From NCBI RefSeq assembly GCF_030272615.1, contig NW_026729294.1, positions 48,330 to 112,329 of the forward strand: 64,000 nt of DNA. Direction: 5' to 3'. Positions 10,589-21,170 of this stretch are shown here, one piece after another. The notes under the pieces were generated by a model. It was not told the DNA's origin and made no database searches. It saw only the letters and a program-made list of their open reading frames with translations. This DNA is from Cryptomeria japonica (Eukaryota; Streptophyta; Pinopsida; Cupressales; Cupressaceae). Position numbers and translations under genes: made by a program. Every line of letters starts with the position of its first letter. Within the stretch, counting starts at the first letter, position 1.

Positions 10589-13500
10589 CCCTTTGTGGCA
10601 TTCAATTAAACAATATGAAAGCACTTGTAATTCCATGAAATGACATTACATGTGCATTGTTTATGGTTCAGATTTCACACATATATATGCCATACTATTT
10701 CAATGAATTGCATCATTGGAAGTTTCTAAAGTCTTTTTAACAAATCTATTGTGCACATCCTATGATTATTGTAGTCCTTGAAACCTCATTATTGTCAAAC
10801 AATTCATGTGCTTTCCATATATTTTTAACAAATGTGTCTTTTGGTTTCACACATTATTCTATGTTGATGAGGGATCACTGCTCTAAGACATTCCTTTGGC
10901 TCTGTGACTGTTCAAGACAAAATACTATGTTGTTGATTGGGACTTGTTACATGTTGTTGTCATTGATGTCACAAATAGACATAAAATGAGTTTAGTAAGT
11001 ATATTTTGATAGAGTCATAATTTTGAAACTGAATGAAGATTGAAATACAGGTATTCATAATGGTTGTCTTGTTTTTGGATATGCATAGTATACGCTTTCC
11101 TACCTGGCCATTGTATCGTGATTGGATATGCACACCATGTTCGATCTACTATATAGTTTTGATGTTCCGAGTTATATTTCCAGTTTGTAGTGATACCTAT
11201 ATCTCTTTATATTTCCTCTAAGGTTGATACCTAACAATGCTTTCTCTTGGGAAGGCACTATTGTCATGAGAACTATGATTGTACTACTTGTAAGGACTTC
11301 ATCATGTATTGATTTTTTTACCTTTGATTGACAAATGACCCTTCAAGTTGTTGAACCTTCATCACTGCCCTCATACATACTCACTGCTACAAAATGATAT
11401 CTAAATACCTCCTCAATATACCCTAGACAGTCCAATGATTGTTGAAACCATGAGAATCTTATACATGATTTCTCTTCACTGTATTTGACAACAAACTTTT
11501 TAGCTTGACTGTATATCTTGCAAAGAAAGTGACTGAATACTTTTTTACTATGACCAAGAGACCCTATCATAAGGTCTATTTATTTTCATGCTATGTTGCA
11601 TTTGAGAATGGCTTCTTATATTTTTGTGTCAAATTGGACAATTTATGCATTTATGACAGTCATCCTTACCCCTATTCATATATTGGTTCTTCTTCAAATC
11701 AATTGGTTTTCTTCAAATCCATTCTTTGGCTGCTCTATTATATCTGAATAACCATGGGATATCTTATTGATAGTTCACTATCTATTTGATGACACTTTTT
11801 GACTCTTGAGACTAGTTCTTCACCACTGATTTAATCAATTCGCTATGAATATTAAAGGCTTCTTTGACACTTGAAGAGAAATATAAGAGAAAATGACTAA
11901 TGAGCAGTGACTAATGATTAAGCTATGTTCCTTAGCACATATAGTATGGTGGAGCAGTTTTGATAGCACTCTTTGGGGTTTTAATCCACTCTAATCAAAC
12001 TTTTATCTTTTCTTTCATGACTGCAACTTCTCAGACATCTGATAATACTTGTTTTCTATGAATGATTTCTGAGTCACATTTGTGGACATAGATTGTTTCT
12101 TTTGCTCCTTCATCATGAGTGTGTGCGATTGAGTCTGTGGGTGTTACTATTTCAATATATCTCTTCATTGATCTCTTTGTGCATTAAGGGCTGCTACAAG
12201 GCATACTCTATGATAACCTTCAGATGCCTGAGCATGCCTATACTATGATATTCACTTCGAAGGCTACTTATTTTGACTCATCAACATTTTAATGATTGTG
12301 TTAAAGTATGCTCTATGCCTTTGTGTATGCATATTACTATTTTTTCATTATGGTCTTTTGTGGAAAGGAGTATCCTTAATGTGCTTCTTTGAATGGTCTC
12401 TATAACCTACCATGACTCAACTCACTGTTCTTACATTGCTTTGTCTTCACTGCCTCTTAATTTTCAATGTCCTATCTCTTATAAGGTTTTCATAATGACT
12501 ATTGTATTGCTCTAAAGGTTTTTGTTTGGTCCATCACATGCCTCCCTAGGACTGATTTTGATGATAAGCACTTAAAAGATTTATTTTTCTATGTTTGAAC
12601 TTTTAATAGTGTTTTTGAATGTCATATAATTGTTATTTTTCTTTAGAAATGCAACAAGGACTATCTCTCTGATAAGTGCAGCGTGACACTTATTTTTGCA
12701 ACTTTCATCCTAGGCATATGATGCTGACATGATTCAAGAACAATTCATATTCTTTGACTTCTATTGTGTTTTTTTCATTTGTGGCTACATGTCATGGGGT
12801 CCTCTTGCATCAACCTCAATCATGAAATGGCTGTCACCAATTGGTTGCACTAGCTTCTATAGGTTGTTTGATATTATGCATGATATTTGTTGTCCTTATC
12901 ATTACAATGACAAGAATATTCACTCATTTCCTCTCATACTGTAGCTATTCTTCTCTCTTCAAACTATCAAAAGCTCTTGACTCTATCTTTGCTTCTCTAG
13001 CATTGTGTGTGACTTTGATTTGCTAAAAAGTCTTACGATTATCATATAGTTTTTTTTTTACATGCCTTTATGAAGGTCTCAAGGCTGCATTCTAAATGAT
13101 TGGCATATTATTCCTTTGAAGTCCTTTTGATCTTGATTGCTTAGAGAGCATTGTGACTACTCAGTATCTTGACACTTACTGTTGTGAATACTATCCTTGA
13201 ATACTATATTTAATTAATTTCTATTATTTTACAGAAAGAGAACAAAGCTAGAGATTTGTTCTATGCGCTCTGTGTTCCAGATCTCTTTATGAAAAGGTCT
13301 AGGATAATGCCACCTTGTCATTATTTTTTCTGAATGAATCTCTTGGACTGGCGGATTGTTGAGGTGAAGAGTTTGAGAAACTGTACCTGATATACAAGAA
13401 GAAGGTAAATACTTCTTAGACCTTTGATGATATTTGTTTTCTTTTTGTTTTCATGTTTGTCAGCATTTTGCAAAGGCAGAAGATTACCAATTTCTCGCTT

Positions 13501-14745
13501 TTGTTTTCCACTTCAAGTATTCTTAGGTAGAAGATAAAATACAAATTAAATGTTATGACAACCGATGGTCCTTGATTAATGGTTATTCCTTCATGATTAT
13601 CGTTAGATTGTTGGTTAATGATCATTCACAGCCAGTCCATTGGTTTATGGAAGGTATCTCCTTTTTGGCAAGGCATCTACCGATTTCTGCAATTGTAATG
13701 TTTATTTGATATTTAAGGCAATCAATGAATGTGGTAATCATACTTCTTACATGATCACTCTAATAACTATAATCATCAAAATCCCTTTCATTGACTATTA
13801 GCAGCTTGTTTCTAGTGTTGACTACTCATTGTTGAGTCGATGGCTTGATAATATTAATCCATGATACTGGTGGGTTATCCTCATTGAGGTAGCCTTATTA
13901 TTATTTCCTACGTCCTTATGTTTGGACCATATCTTGTATGAATTCTTGCTCAATTTGTTTGATCGACACATCCAGAAAAACATTGTATTTAAACTTTTTC
14001 CCCTTCAATGATGATATATAAGTCTACCTTATCTTAGTTGATGATACTACCTTCTACTGCACATGTTTTTAGTCTATATCATGGTGGCCAATATTAAATT
14101 CCCTAATCGTTGAGTGTGATTCCCTAGTAGAATTCTGATTTAACATTCTATAGATTTGTATTTAACTCATAGATGTTGGCATGTAATATAATATGATTCA
14201 TCTTATAGTTATAATAATTGTTATCCTTCCTTTCTTAATCTAATTCCATAGCCCTCCTTATAGAGTGAGAAAGGATTCCTCATGCATCGTTGTCCATAGA
14301 TATTAATTACTTTAAAACTTAAGAAATTAGTCTTTATTAATTTTTTTTCTCCATTGTTAATATAAATGAATTATAACTTCATTTCACTATTGCCTTTGTT
14401 ACTCTTTTTCATTTGTCATCCATTTCATTTATACAGATAATATAAGGAGTTTTCTCACAATGTACTATTTGTTTGTTTGGTCTTTATGAATTGGATGGGG
14501 ACATTACAACTACTCCTAGTCTTTTTGTAGATCTATGTGTCTTGACTGTTGCCTTTGTACTGGAAGGGTAATAGTACTATCTTATTGTCTATAGAAGTGA
14601 CTATCCCTTGGTAAGACATTGTGTATATGGCAACTATCACAAGTTATAATAACTAGGAGATTGCTCTTGAACTTAGACCCCTATAATCTACCTTGCCATT
14701 ATTGATTGTTGTTCTTATATTTATTGGACTGTGCACTAGTGTATT
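10589..14745. other. CACTA interior, pyrimidine-rich + strand, no recognised gene
   Basis: About 4 kb with many TCAT- and CTTT-rich runs on the + strand. Open frames of 60-80 codons occur on both strands (for example 11,343-11,570 minus and 11,505-11,747 plus) but none shows a transposase or other known motif. This is where transposase coding would be expected if the element were autonomous; I cannot find it. Confidence 0.45.
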
Positions 14746-14836
14746 GGCTAGGAATTGAATTTTGAGATCACTATGAGTGTATCTTAACATTGCTACTCTT
14801 CGATCTTGGAATTGAATTCTGAGATCACTATGAGTT
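14746..14836 (+). repeat. Direct repeat pair, about 30 bp, spaced about 61 bp
   Basis: GGAATTGAATTYTGAGATCA followed by CTATGAGT is present near 14,750 and again near 14,811. Confidence 0.65.
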
Positions 14837-15600
14837 GGTTTTGCCTCATTTGGTTTTCTTGCAAAGTAGAACAAGGACAACAAACTGCCACTAGCATGTA
14901 CCAGTATTTTATTAAGCTGGGAATACCATGTTTATCAAGGTGTTGTTGTTCTCTTTTATGATCCATGAGGAATGTTTTTTTTCAAAAGGCTGTGAAGTTT
15001 TATGTCTTTTTTTTTAAGTGACTTTGGTTTTGACATCATTTCCTTTTTACATTTTTTAGGTGGTCCCAATTGTCTATAATGATATAAGAGGGAATAAGAT
15101 CTTGAAAAATTAGGTTAGTATGGGGTTAGAATATCAAGTTACATTTTGTACATGCACAGTAGTAATAGTTATGTAAGACATTTGACATAACCGTAAATTT
15201 AATATGGTTATTTGTAGTTCTTAGTGACTAGACACTTCAAAGCCACATAAATTGGATTAAGGCAGTCCCTTCTTGGCATGTTTTTCTTTGATGATCTTTC
15301 CCCAATAAAGGTGAGCACAAGAATAATTATAGTTTGCAGTTCTTTTTTCTCAAACGTGTTAACAAATTTTATTGTTTGTGCGTACTTTAATATCAAGAGT
15401 ATGATATAATACTTTCTTGTGGATATCACTATGAATTCTTTTATATCTGTGTCTTGAATGGTAAAATGGAATTTACTACAAATTCATTGTATGTGGTTTT
15501 ATCTTCTCATGATTGTGAAGCTTATAGATCCTATATTCTCGTTCCTTCAGCTACATTGAAATCTTGTTAGCCTCCTCCAGGATTGTAAGCTGGTAAAAAT
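14837..15600. other. CACTA interior with no recognised gene
   Basis: No coding homology or repeat structure is seen up to the subterminal region of the right end. Confidence 0.45.
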
Positions 15601-15606
15601 TCCACA

Positions 15607-15693
15607 ATGTAGTAGTGTGGCCTCCATCTAAAAATTGTCTTAAACATTGTCTTAAAACACCCCTCTATGTAGTAGTGTGGACTCCATCTAAAT
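15607..15693 (+). repeat. Duplicated right junction of the CACTA element (60-bp offset)
   Basis: The 27-bp segment ATGTAGTAGTGTGG.CTCCAT continuing to CTAAA is present at 15,607-15,633 and 15,667-15,693. Each copy joins the TAGTAGTG terminus to the LINE codons W-T/A-P-S-K, so both transposon end and flanking LINE DNA were duplicated together. Only the second copy continues into the LINE reading frame. Confidence 0.75.
15630..15677 (-). repeat. Right terminal inverted repeat of CACTA element
   Basis: Read inward from 15,677 it begins CACTACTACATAGAGGGGTG and then has TTTAAGAC twice, mirroring the left end. Confidence 0.8.
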
Positions 15694-16774
15694 CAGCTCA
15701 ATATAGTGTAAAAGAATGCTACAATCTACTAGCCAACCAATTCGATTCCAATGACCTTGGAATTCCTCAAAAAACTTTTTTGGAGCAGCAAACTCATCCC
15801 TAAATCTGGGGTCTTTTCTTGATTGGCAACCAAAAATTAAATTCTAACTATAGAAAGGTTCATGAAAATGGGCTTCGAAGGCCCCTCAAGATGCATTCTA
15901 TGTAAAGCCTGGGAGGAATCTGTGGACCATTTTCTCCTTAATTGCCCATTTTTGGCTAAGTATTAGAGATGGATTTGTGCCAAGATAGGTTGGATCATTG
16001 CTCGTACCAATGACATTTCTTCTCTTTTTTAGGATTGGCCAATCAAACCTTAAGAAGGGATCCTAAGCCTCTTATGGGAAATTAGTCCTCCTTGCCTCAT
16101 ATGGGAGATTTGGAAAGATAGAAATAGGAGGATTTTAGATAACAAATCGAGGAAGCTAGACTCAATTCTCAATTTGTGGAGAATAACAATTGTAAACTTG
16201 CCCTTAGCCCCAACTCCAAGAAGGAATTCAGAGATTGGGATGCTAAAATCAGATTTAGTTGGAATGGCATTAAACTTCCCCCCTTATTGGAAAAAAGAGG
16301 GGTGAGAGAAGCTCTACCTTTTGGTCTCCTCTGAAGCTAGGATGGTTAAAGCTCAATTTTGATGGTTCTTCAAAAGGTAACCCCAACCCACCAGGTATAG
16401 GTTGTGTAATCATGGACCATAATAGAAATTTTCAAGGCAAGCTTGTAGTTCCTATCCAACCAGATACTAATAATGTTGTAGAATTCAAAGCTCTCCTTTT
16501 GGGTATTATTGAGTTCTCCAAGGGAGGTATAAGAAACATAGAATGTGAAGATGATTCTGTAATAGTGATTAATCCAATCAAATCATCAACAACACCAAAT
16601 TGGCATCTACAAGCCTTATTAGAGAAGATTTTGTCTATTTTGAATGTGTTCAAAAACTTTTCCTGTAAACATATATACAGAGAAGCTAATTCAAAGGTTG
16701 ATGTGCTCCCAAAAGTAGGGACATATGGGTTAGAATTAAACTGGTGGGAATGGTTTCAAGTTCCAACGAAATGA
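15678..16774 (+). pseudogene. LINE ORF2 fragment, zinc-knuckle and RNase H half
   Basis: This continues the ORF2 interrupted at 1560. It opens WTPSKSAQYSVKECYNLL, shifts frame near 15,775 to WSSKLIPKSGVFS, and then shows the zf-RVT region with CILCKAWEESVDHFLLNCPF (CxxC...H...C). The RNase H domain starts LNFDGSSKGNPNPPGIG near 16,350 and runs in one open frame to the stop at 16,772-16,774, with NNVVEFKALLLG, ECEDDSVIVIN and YREANSKVDVLPK. The four acidic positions expected for RNase H appear to be kept. RNase H at the ORF2 C-terminus is a feature of some plant L1 lineages. Stops and frameshifts upstream make the whole inactive. Confidence 0.9.
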
Positions 16775-17019
16775 CTAATCATTGGCAAATTTGTTTTCCA
16801 AAACAATGGCAGGTGCAGGTTCAAGTCTTAGGGGGATTATTTACTAGATATCCATTTCCAATTTTATATTGATTGAATCTGTAGACTTTTCCTATTCAAA
16901 TTTTGCCTTAGTTTCGTATTGATTGAATCAGATGTGCCAACTATTGTAGTTTTTCTCCCTTCCTCTTGCTTGTTGATGTGACCAGCTCAAATTTAAATTC
17001 AAAAATTGGCTATTAGATA
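16775..17019 (+). other. Probable LINE 3' UTR
   Basis: This non-coding stretch after the RNase H stop contains two near-copies of TTNTATTGATTGAATC about 50 bp apart. No poly(A) end is visible here, so where the LINE finishes is unclear. Confidence 0.4.
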
Positions 17020-18642
17020 ATGGTTTTGGTGTCATTTTTTGAAATTGCTCCATTCTTCATTACCTTCCTATCAACGGCCTCTATGGTAGTTGAGTTGGTA
17101 CCCAAAAAAAAATATAGAGAAGGCCTTTATCGTTTGAACAATACTCTAGCGTTCTTATTTTTTTTAATCTTCTCTTGGATTCACTTGTTCTGCTGCTTTA
17201 GCTTTTTCTTCGTAAGTGGCCGATGTGGTTTCTGGAAGCAGGTCATATTGTGTCATTGAATGACATCTACACAACCTCATCAAGGAAATTTTTTATCAAT
17301 ATTTTCTAGGAATTTGATGGCTATGATATCAAGGGCATGGTACCAATCTCATTAATCTCACACTATTTTCAATTAAGGAAAGTATAGGTGGTTTTCTCTT
17401 AGTATTTCACCACCACCAAAATGAATTTCTACTACGTCGACTTAAGTGGAGCTCTATGCTCCTCAAACTTACCATCTCTTTAGGTCAGCTGGTGCTCATT
17501 TATTCTTTTTGGCACTTGTTGTTTTCCTCCCACTTTGCTTCCTTCTAAGACTCTGTTTGCAATGGTGACCTCTACAAAATTCATCATTAGAGTGATCCCA
17601 AAAATAGTTTCTTGTTTTGGGGTGGACACGTCCATGTCTCTATAGTTTTCCCTCACACAAGCCAACTTCATGAATCTTACGGACCAAAGACTGGAAATAA
17701 TTCTTCTATCAAAAAATGATTTAGTAATCCTAACTGTGAAAATGATATTGGGTAGAGGCAACCTTGAAAGGAAGGAATACTACAGGGACAACACCCAAAT
17801 CTCCTCTAGATTTGTGGTGTCCCTACTAAATGCCCATGTGCAAAAAGGTGAGGTAAGAGACTTAGCTAGAAGTCTTTTTCACCAGGAACTTTTGGTTGCA
17901 TTGGGAAAGGTCTTAGGCTATGCAGTCCCGAGGATTAGCATTCCTAGGTCACTAGATCTCACCTCAGTCTTAGAGGAAGAAGAAACCCTTACTGTTTACC
18001 CTTTCCTCTTAGACCTAGAGGGACTAGCTTTAATGAGACATAGATAGTTTGTCGATATGACGCACTCTTTCTTGAAGTGGAAATTCTTAATTAACCAGAG
18101 CGTAGACCTAGAGAAAGAAGTAGAATTCAAAGATTTATCTATTTTGAATGGATGCCTACCTTCGTAGGACAACCAAGAGGCTCCCAACCATAATGGTGGT
18201 AATACTCCTTAAGATCAAATTGATCAAACCTCTGGTAGCAGGTTGGCAAGCTAAGGTGGAGGTCCTGGTTGTGGCCACATGGTGTGGGGAGCATAGTTGG
18301 GGTAGTGGTCGTGGTCGTGGACATGGACGTGGTAGGGGTCATGGTAGTAGCAAGAATCCTGGGAGCTTTGTTGGGCCCTCCCCAAGCTCTCCTCTAGGGC
18401 CTACGGCATAGATACATTTTCAAGTTCTAAGATAGGATCTTGTTTTTTTTTTTGAACCCTTTGTTTAAACTCTTTGGTTTCATATATGTTATGTTCTCCT
18501 AGACTCTACAGAACTTTTATTTTTTGCTGAAATCCCATTTTTTATGGGTGGTTTAAGATGCAAAAAGGACTTTTAAATTTTATGATAGATCATGTAGGAT
18601 TTGTAAACTCTGGAACTACCATTGGGTTATAAAAAAAAAACA
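17020..18642 (+). other. Unassigned protein-like block ending in an A-run, possible ORF1-like retroposon
   Basis: An ATG-started frame at 17,670-18,047 (125 codons; DNTQISSRFVVSLLNAHVQK, then an acidic LTSVLEEEETLTVYP) continues past its stop as KWKFLINQSVDLEKEVEFKD to about 18,160. It leads into an Asn/Gln/Gly-rich stretch and, in another frame, a Gly-Arg tail (GRGRGHGRGRGHG, about 18,303-18,345). After about 290 bp of T-rich sequence there is an A10 run at 18,633-18,642 preceded by CCATTGGGTTAT. The basic Gly-Arg tail and A-run suggest a LINE-mobilised RNA-binding ORF1-like sequence, but I found no target-site duplication and recognise no domain. Confidence 0.35.
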
Positions 18643-19455
18643 TTTACAATGGCTTTTAACATTTTTCATAAGGTCTTTGAAAACAATAAAGTTAGCCTTG
18701 AGGATATTGCACCTGGGGGGCTTAGAATTTTGTATGGCAATAACACAATCTTGCCTAATTTCATGAATAACAATATGAGGTAGATATTGAGTTTCCTTTT
18801 CAACTTCAATATGGAAATCAGCATCAGTGTGATGTTAATTATTTTGCATTTCACATATAGAGAATTTGAATGTAACATCTTTCATTTTTTGTTGGAATGC
18901 TTATTGTTCAGCTATTGGACCTTTTCTAACGAGCCCATTTTTTATTCAGATGATTTATTTTCAATACTCCCCTTAAACCACTTTATACACGTTTTGGGAT
19001 CCAAGTCTTACTTGAGTCCGATACATCCTAATGCTATTATAAACAAATTTGAACACAAATCTAACACCTTCCATTTACTGTCAAACTGCTACCAATGACT
19101 TACTTACCCCATTACTAAATATTATATATTCAAACATTACTGAGAGCACAAAACTCACAATCTAAGCTACTAAAAAATGAACATAAACCAAAGCCATAAT
19201 CGTCTATATTGGTTTCCATGTGATGATAATAAACTCACAATGGTTTTAGCAATTTGTTTAATAATGAGCAAGAATAATAAAGGAATGTATTTGGATGCAG
19301 CTATCACAAATTCGTGTCAATGAAATTATGGAGCTCACTTAGAAGTTCCATGAAAGAGTGTCCTTCCTACTTATACTATCCCTAAACCTTGTCAGCACCT
19401 TCTAGTGGGTTTAATTAGGAGCTAGGGCACTATAATCCAATAGTAAAATCAACAT
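18643..19455. other. No recognised feature
   Basis: AT-rich sequence. An open frame of 103 codons at 18,787-19,098 is hydrophobic and low complexity with no known domain. Confidence 0.5.
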
Positions 19456-19795
19456 TGTTGAGAGATGAGCAATGGAACTATAATCTTGTGGCATTTTAAT
19501 TAATGGTCCTTCACAATGAAACAACATTTCATGCGGATATTTTGTCAACTCCTACTATTGATCATTAATATTCCACTAGTATCTACTATTTGTTGGATCT
19601 TAAAGCGATACGGTCAACATTTTTGAAGGATAGTATCTACTATTTGTTGGATCTTAAAGCGATACGGTCAACATTTTTTAAAGATGAGCAGTAGAACTAT
19701 ATCTTTGTGGCATTATTACTAGTGGTCCTTTATAATGCAACACCATTTCATGGTGATATTTTGTCGACTCCTACTAGTGTCTACTATTGACTACT
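19456..19795 (+). repeat. Direct repeat region with a 54-bp tandem duplication
   Basis: TAGTATCTACTATTTGTTGG starts two nearly identical 54-bp units at 19,577-19,630 and 19,631-19,684. They lie between two longer related segments (GAGATGAGCAATGGAACTAT near 19,460 and AAAGATGAGCAGTAGAACTA near 19,680), each followed by GTGGCATT, TGGTCCTT and ATATTTTGTC. The whole is a nested direct duplication. Confidence 0.75.
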
Positions 19796-20052
19796 CTCTG
19801 CTTATCACTATTGACTACTGTCCCCTTATCCACCGCTAAGTACTAGCTTAAATAAACCATTGAAATATTGCAATTATATAGAAATATATTAGGATGGAGC
19901 GGAATTCCAGTAACATGTCCTCTGAACGAAATAAAAAATTTTAAAAAGACAATGAGGCAAGAAAACACTGTAAGGTAATAAAATCATAATTAAATAATGT
20001 TTGAAAGACTATCTATTGGACTTAACGAGTAGAATATTATTTTAACTAAAAA

Positions 20053-20096
20053 GCGCATCAGTCATGCTGAAGAGACGTTGCCCTTTGTTATATATG
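20053..20096 (+). promoter_or_regulatory. Promoter block of F-box/Kelch copy 1
   Basis: GCGCATCAGTCATGCTGAAG and AGACGTTG at 20,053-20,078, then TTATATATG at 20,088-20,096, align with blocks at the same distance before the other copies (29,849; 43,941; 59,697). A TATA box and a shared upstream motif make this a core promoter. Confidence 0.6.
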
Positions 20097-20142
20097 TATT
20101 GATTGAAAGCTCCTTAGAATCTCAATGTGCAGTTGTATGAGA

Positions 20143-21170
20143 ATGAAAAGTATTCCAGGTCTCCAGAAGATTTAGGGGTACAATGCCTCGTAAATGTTCC
20201 ATATAAATTCCACAACAACCTTAGGGCCGTTTGCAAGAGTTGGAACGCCTTGCTGAGTACTCCCAGTTTCTATCAAGAGCGACAACAGCATAATGAGTGT
20301 GACGAGGGAATAGCTTCTCTTTACCCATCCAGAGGAAATTTGGAAGTAATTATTTACCACCCGCATGGGAACTGGTGGGAAAAACTGCCTCCAATCCTTG
20401 AAGAATTTAAATTAGAATTGGAATTCTATTATGAGTGTGTTTGTGTATACGTGAGATCAAAACAGCGCCTGGTTATTTTTGGTCTCCTCAAAAAGCGCGA
20501 ATTCAGAGGAAATGTTTTGATGTTTGATTTTTTATCTTGTCCACATCTACAACCTGGTTATTTTTGGTCTCCTCAAAAACTGCTAAAGGTCTTGTCCATA
20601 TTGTCGGTGGTCTCCAGGACATCTCACCGAGCCAAATCAGTCCCCATCTACTCGAAGCTTATGTTTTCAATGTAGAGGAAAACAAATGGGACATTCTTCC
20701 TAGCATGAATCCTGATAGGCCTCAAAGTTACTGTACTGGTGACTTTGTTGATGACAAATTTTATATTGTCCCCAATCATGGACACAACCTTCATGTTTAC
20801 GATCCTCACACACGACTATGGAAAACCTTATATACTGGGAATTACACTGAACATATTGTTAACTTCATATCTGCTTTTGGGAAATTGTATCGGTTGAGGC
20901 GGCGAGCGGAGTTTGTAATCGTGGAAGAATTCAATTTTGCCACCAACTCATTTACTACAATCGAAGAATATCCTGCTCATATTTCTGATATCTACTGTGC
21001 TGTACTGTGTCGTGATTGTATTTTTGTAACTGCTGCGGATTTCGAAAACAAGCATCTCCTGGAGACGGAAGAGGGAAAGAGATGGACTCGCATCGAAAAC
21101 AAGCATTATGTGTATTATGTTTTCCGCCTTCCGTTTTAAATCCGTAAGGACTGCTGCTGTGCAAATTTGA
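20143..21170 (+). pseudogene. F-box/Kelch protein pseudogene, copy 1
   Basis: It is homologous to the intact gene at 59,794-60,849. The ancestral ATG (20,143, MKSIPGL) is followed by a one-base deletion, so the F-box (EDLGVQCLVNVPYKFHNNLR, AVCKSWNALL) is read in another frame that has no ATG. The body continues to VLMFDFLSC near 20,548. Where the intact copy has the rest of the first Kelch repeat, this copy has a patch ending in a 26-bp repeat of its own upstream sequence. From about 20,590 a third frame gives GLVHIVGG, VFNVEENKWDILPSMNPD, YIVPNHGHNLHVYDPHTRLW and VLCRDCIFV. The C-terminus is frameshifted (ends LPF at 21,139), although the family ending GCTGTGCAAATTTGA remains at about 21,156-21,170. 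It is not expected to make a full protein. Confidence 0.85.
20469..20579 (+). repeat. 26-bp exact direct repeat inside F-box pseudogene 1
   Basis: CTGGTTATTTTTGGTCTCCT plus CAAAAA occurs at 20,469-20,494 and 20,554-20,579. The second copy replaces sequence that encodes part of the first Kelch repeat in the intact paralog. Confidence 0.85.

Larger units (their letters stand above)
1561..15677. mobile_element. CACTA (En/Spm) DNA transposon, 14.1 kb, inserted in LINE ORF2
   Basis: The left end is CACTACTATATAATAGAG and the right end, read inward on the other strand, is CACTACTACATAGAG, the canonical CACTA terminus. Both ends carry subterminal GTCTTAAAC motifs in both orientations (1581-1589, 1617-1625, 15,637-15,645, 15,649-15,658). 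The flanks are the two halves of one LINE ORF2 and rejoin in frame when the element is removed. Inside I see a captured host gene fragment, a nested retroposon, tandem repeats and decayed reading frames, but no TNP2/TnpD-like transposase, so it is either non-autonomous or too degraded to recognise. The ends and nested state are directly visible; the class assignment rests on family knowledge of CACTA termini. Confidence 0.85.

Noticed and set aside
1561-15677. CRISPR array, bacterial operon or phage content
   Set aside because: No regularly spaced identical repeats, ribosome-binding sites or compact gene order; every recognisable protein is of plant or plant-retroelement type.
20127-20675. 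Intact F-box gene from an upstream start
   Set aside because: The frame opens at GTG, not ATG; the ancestral ATG is out of frame after a one-base deletion and the Kelch part is in another frame.
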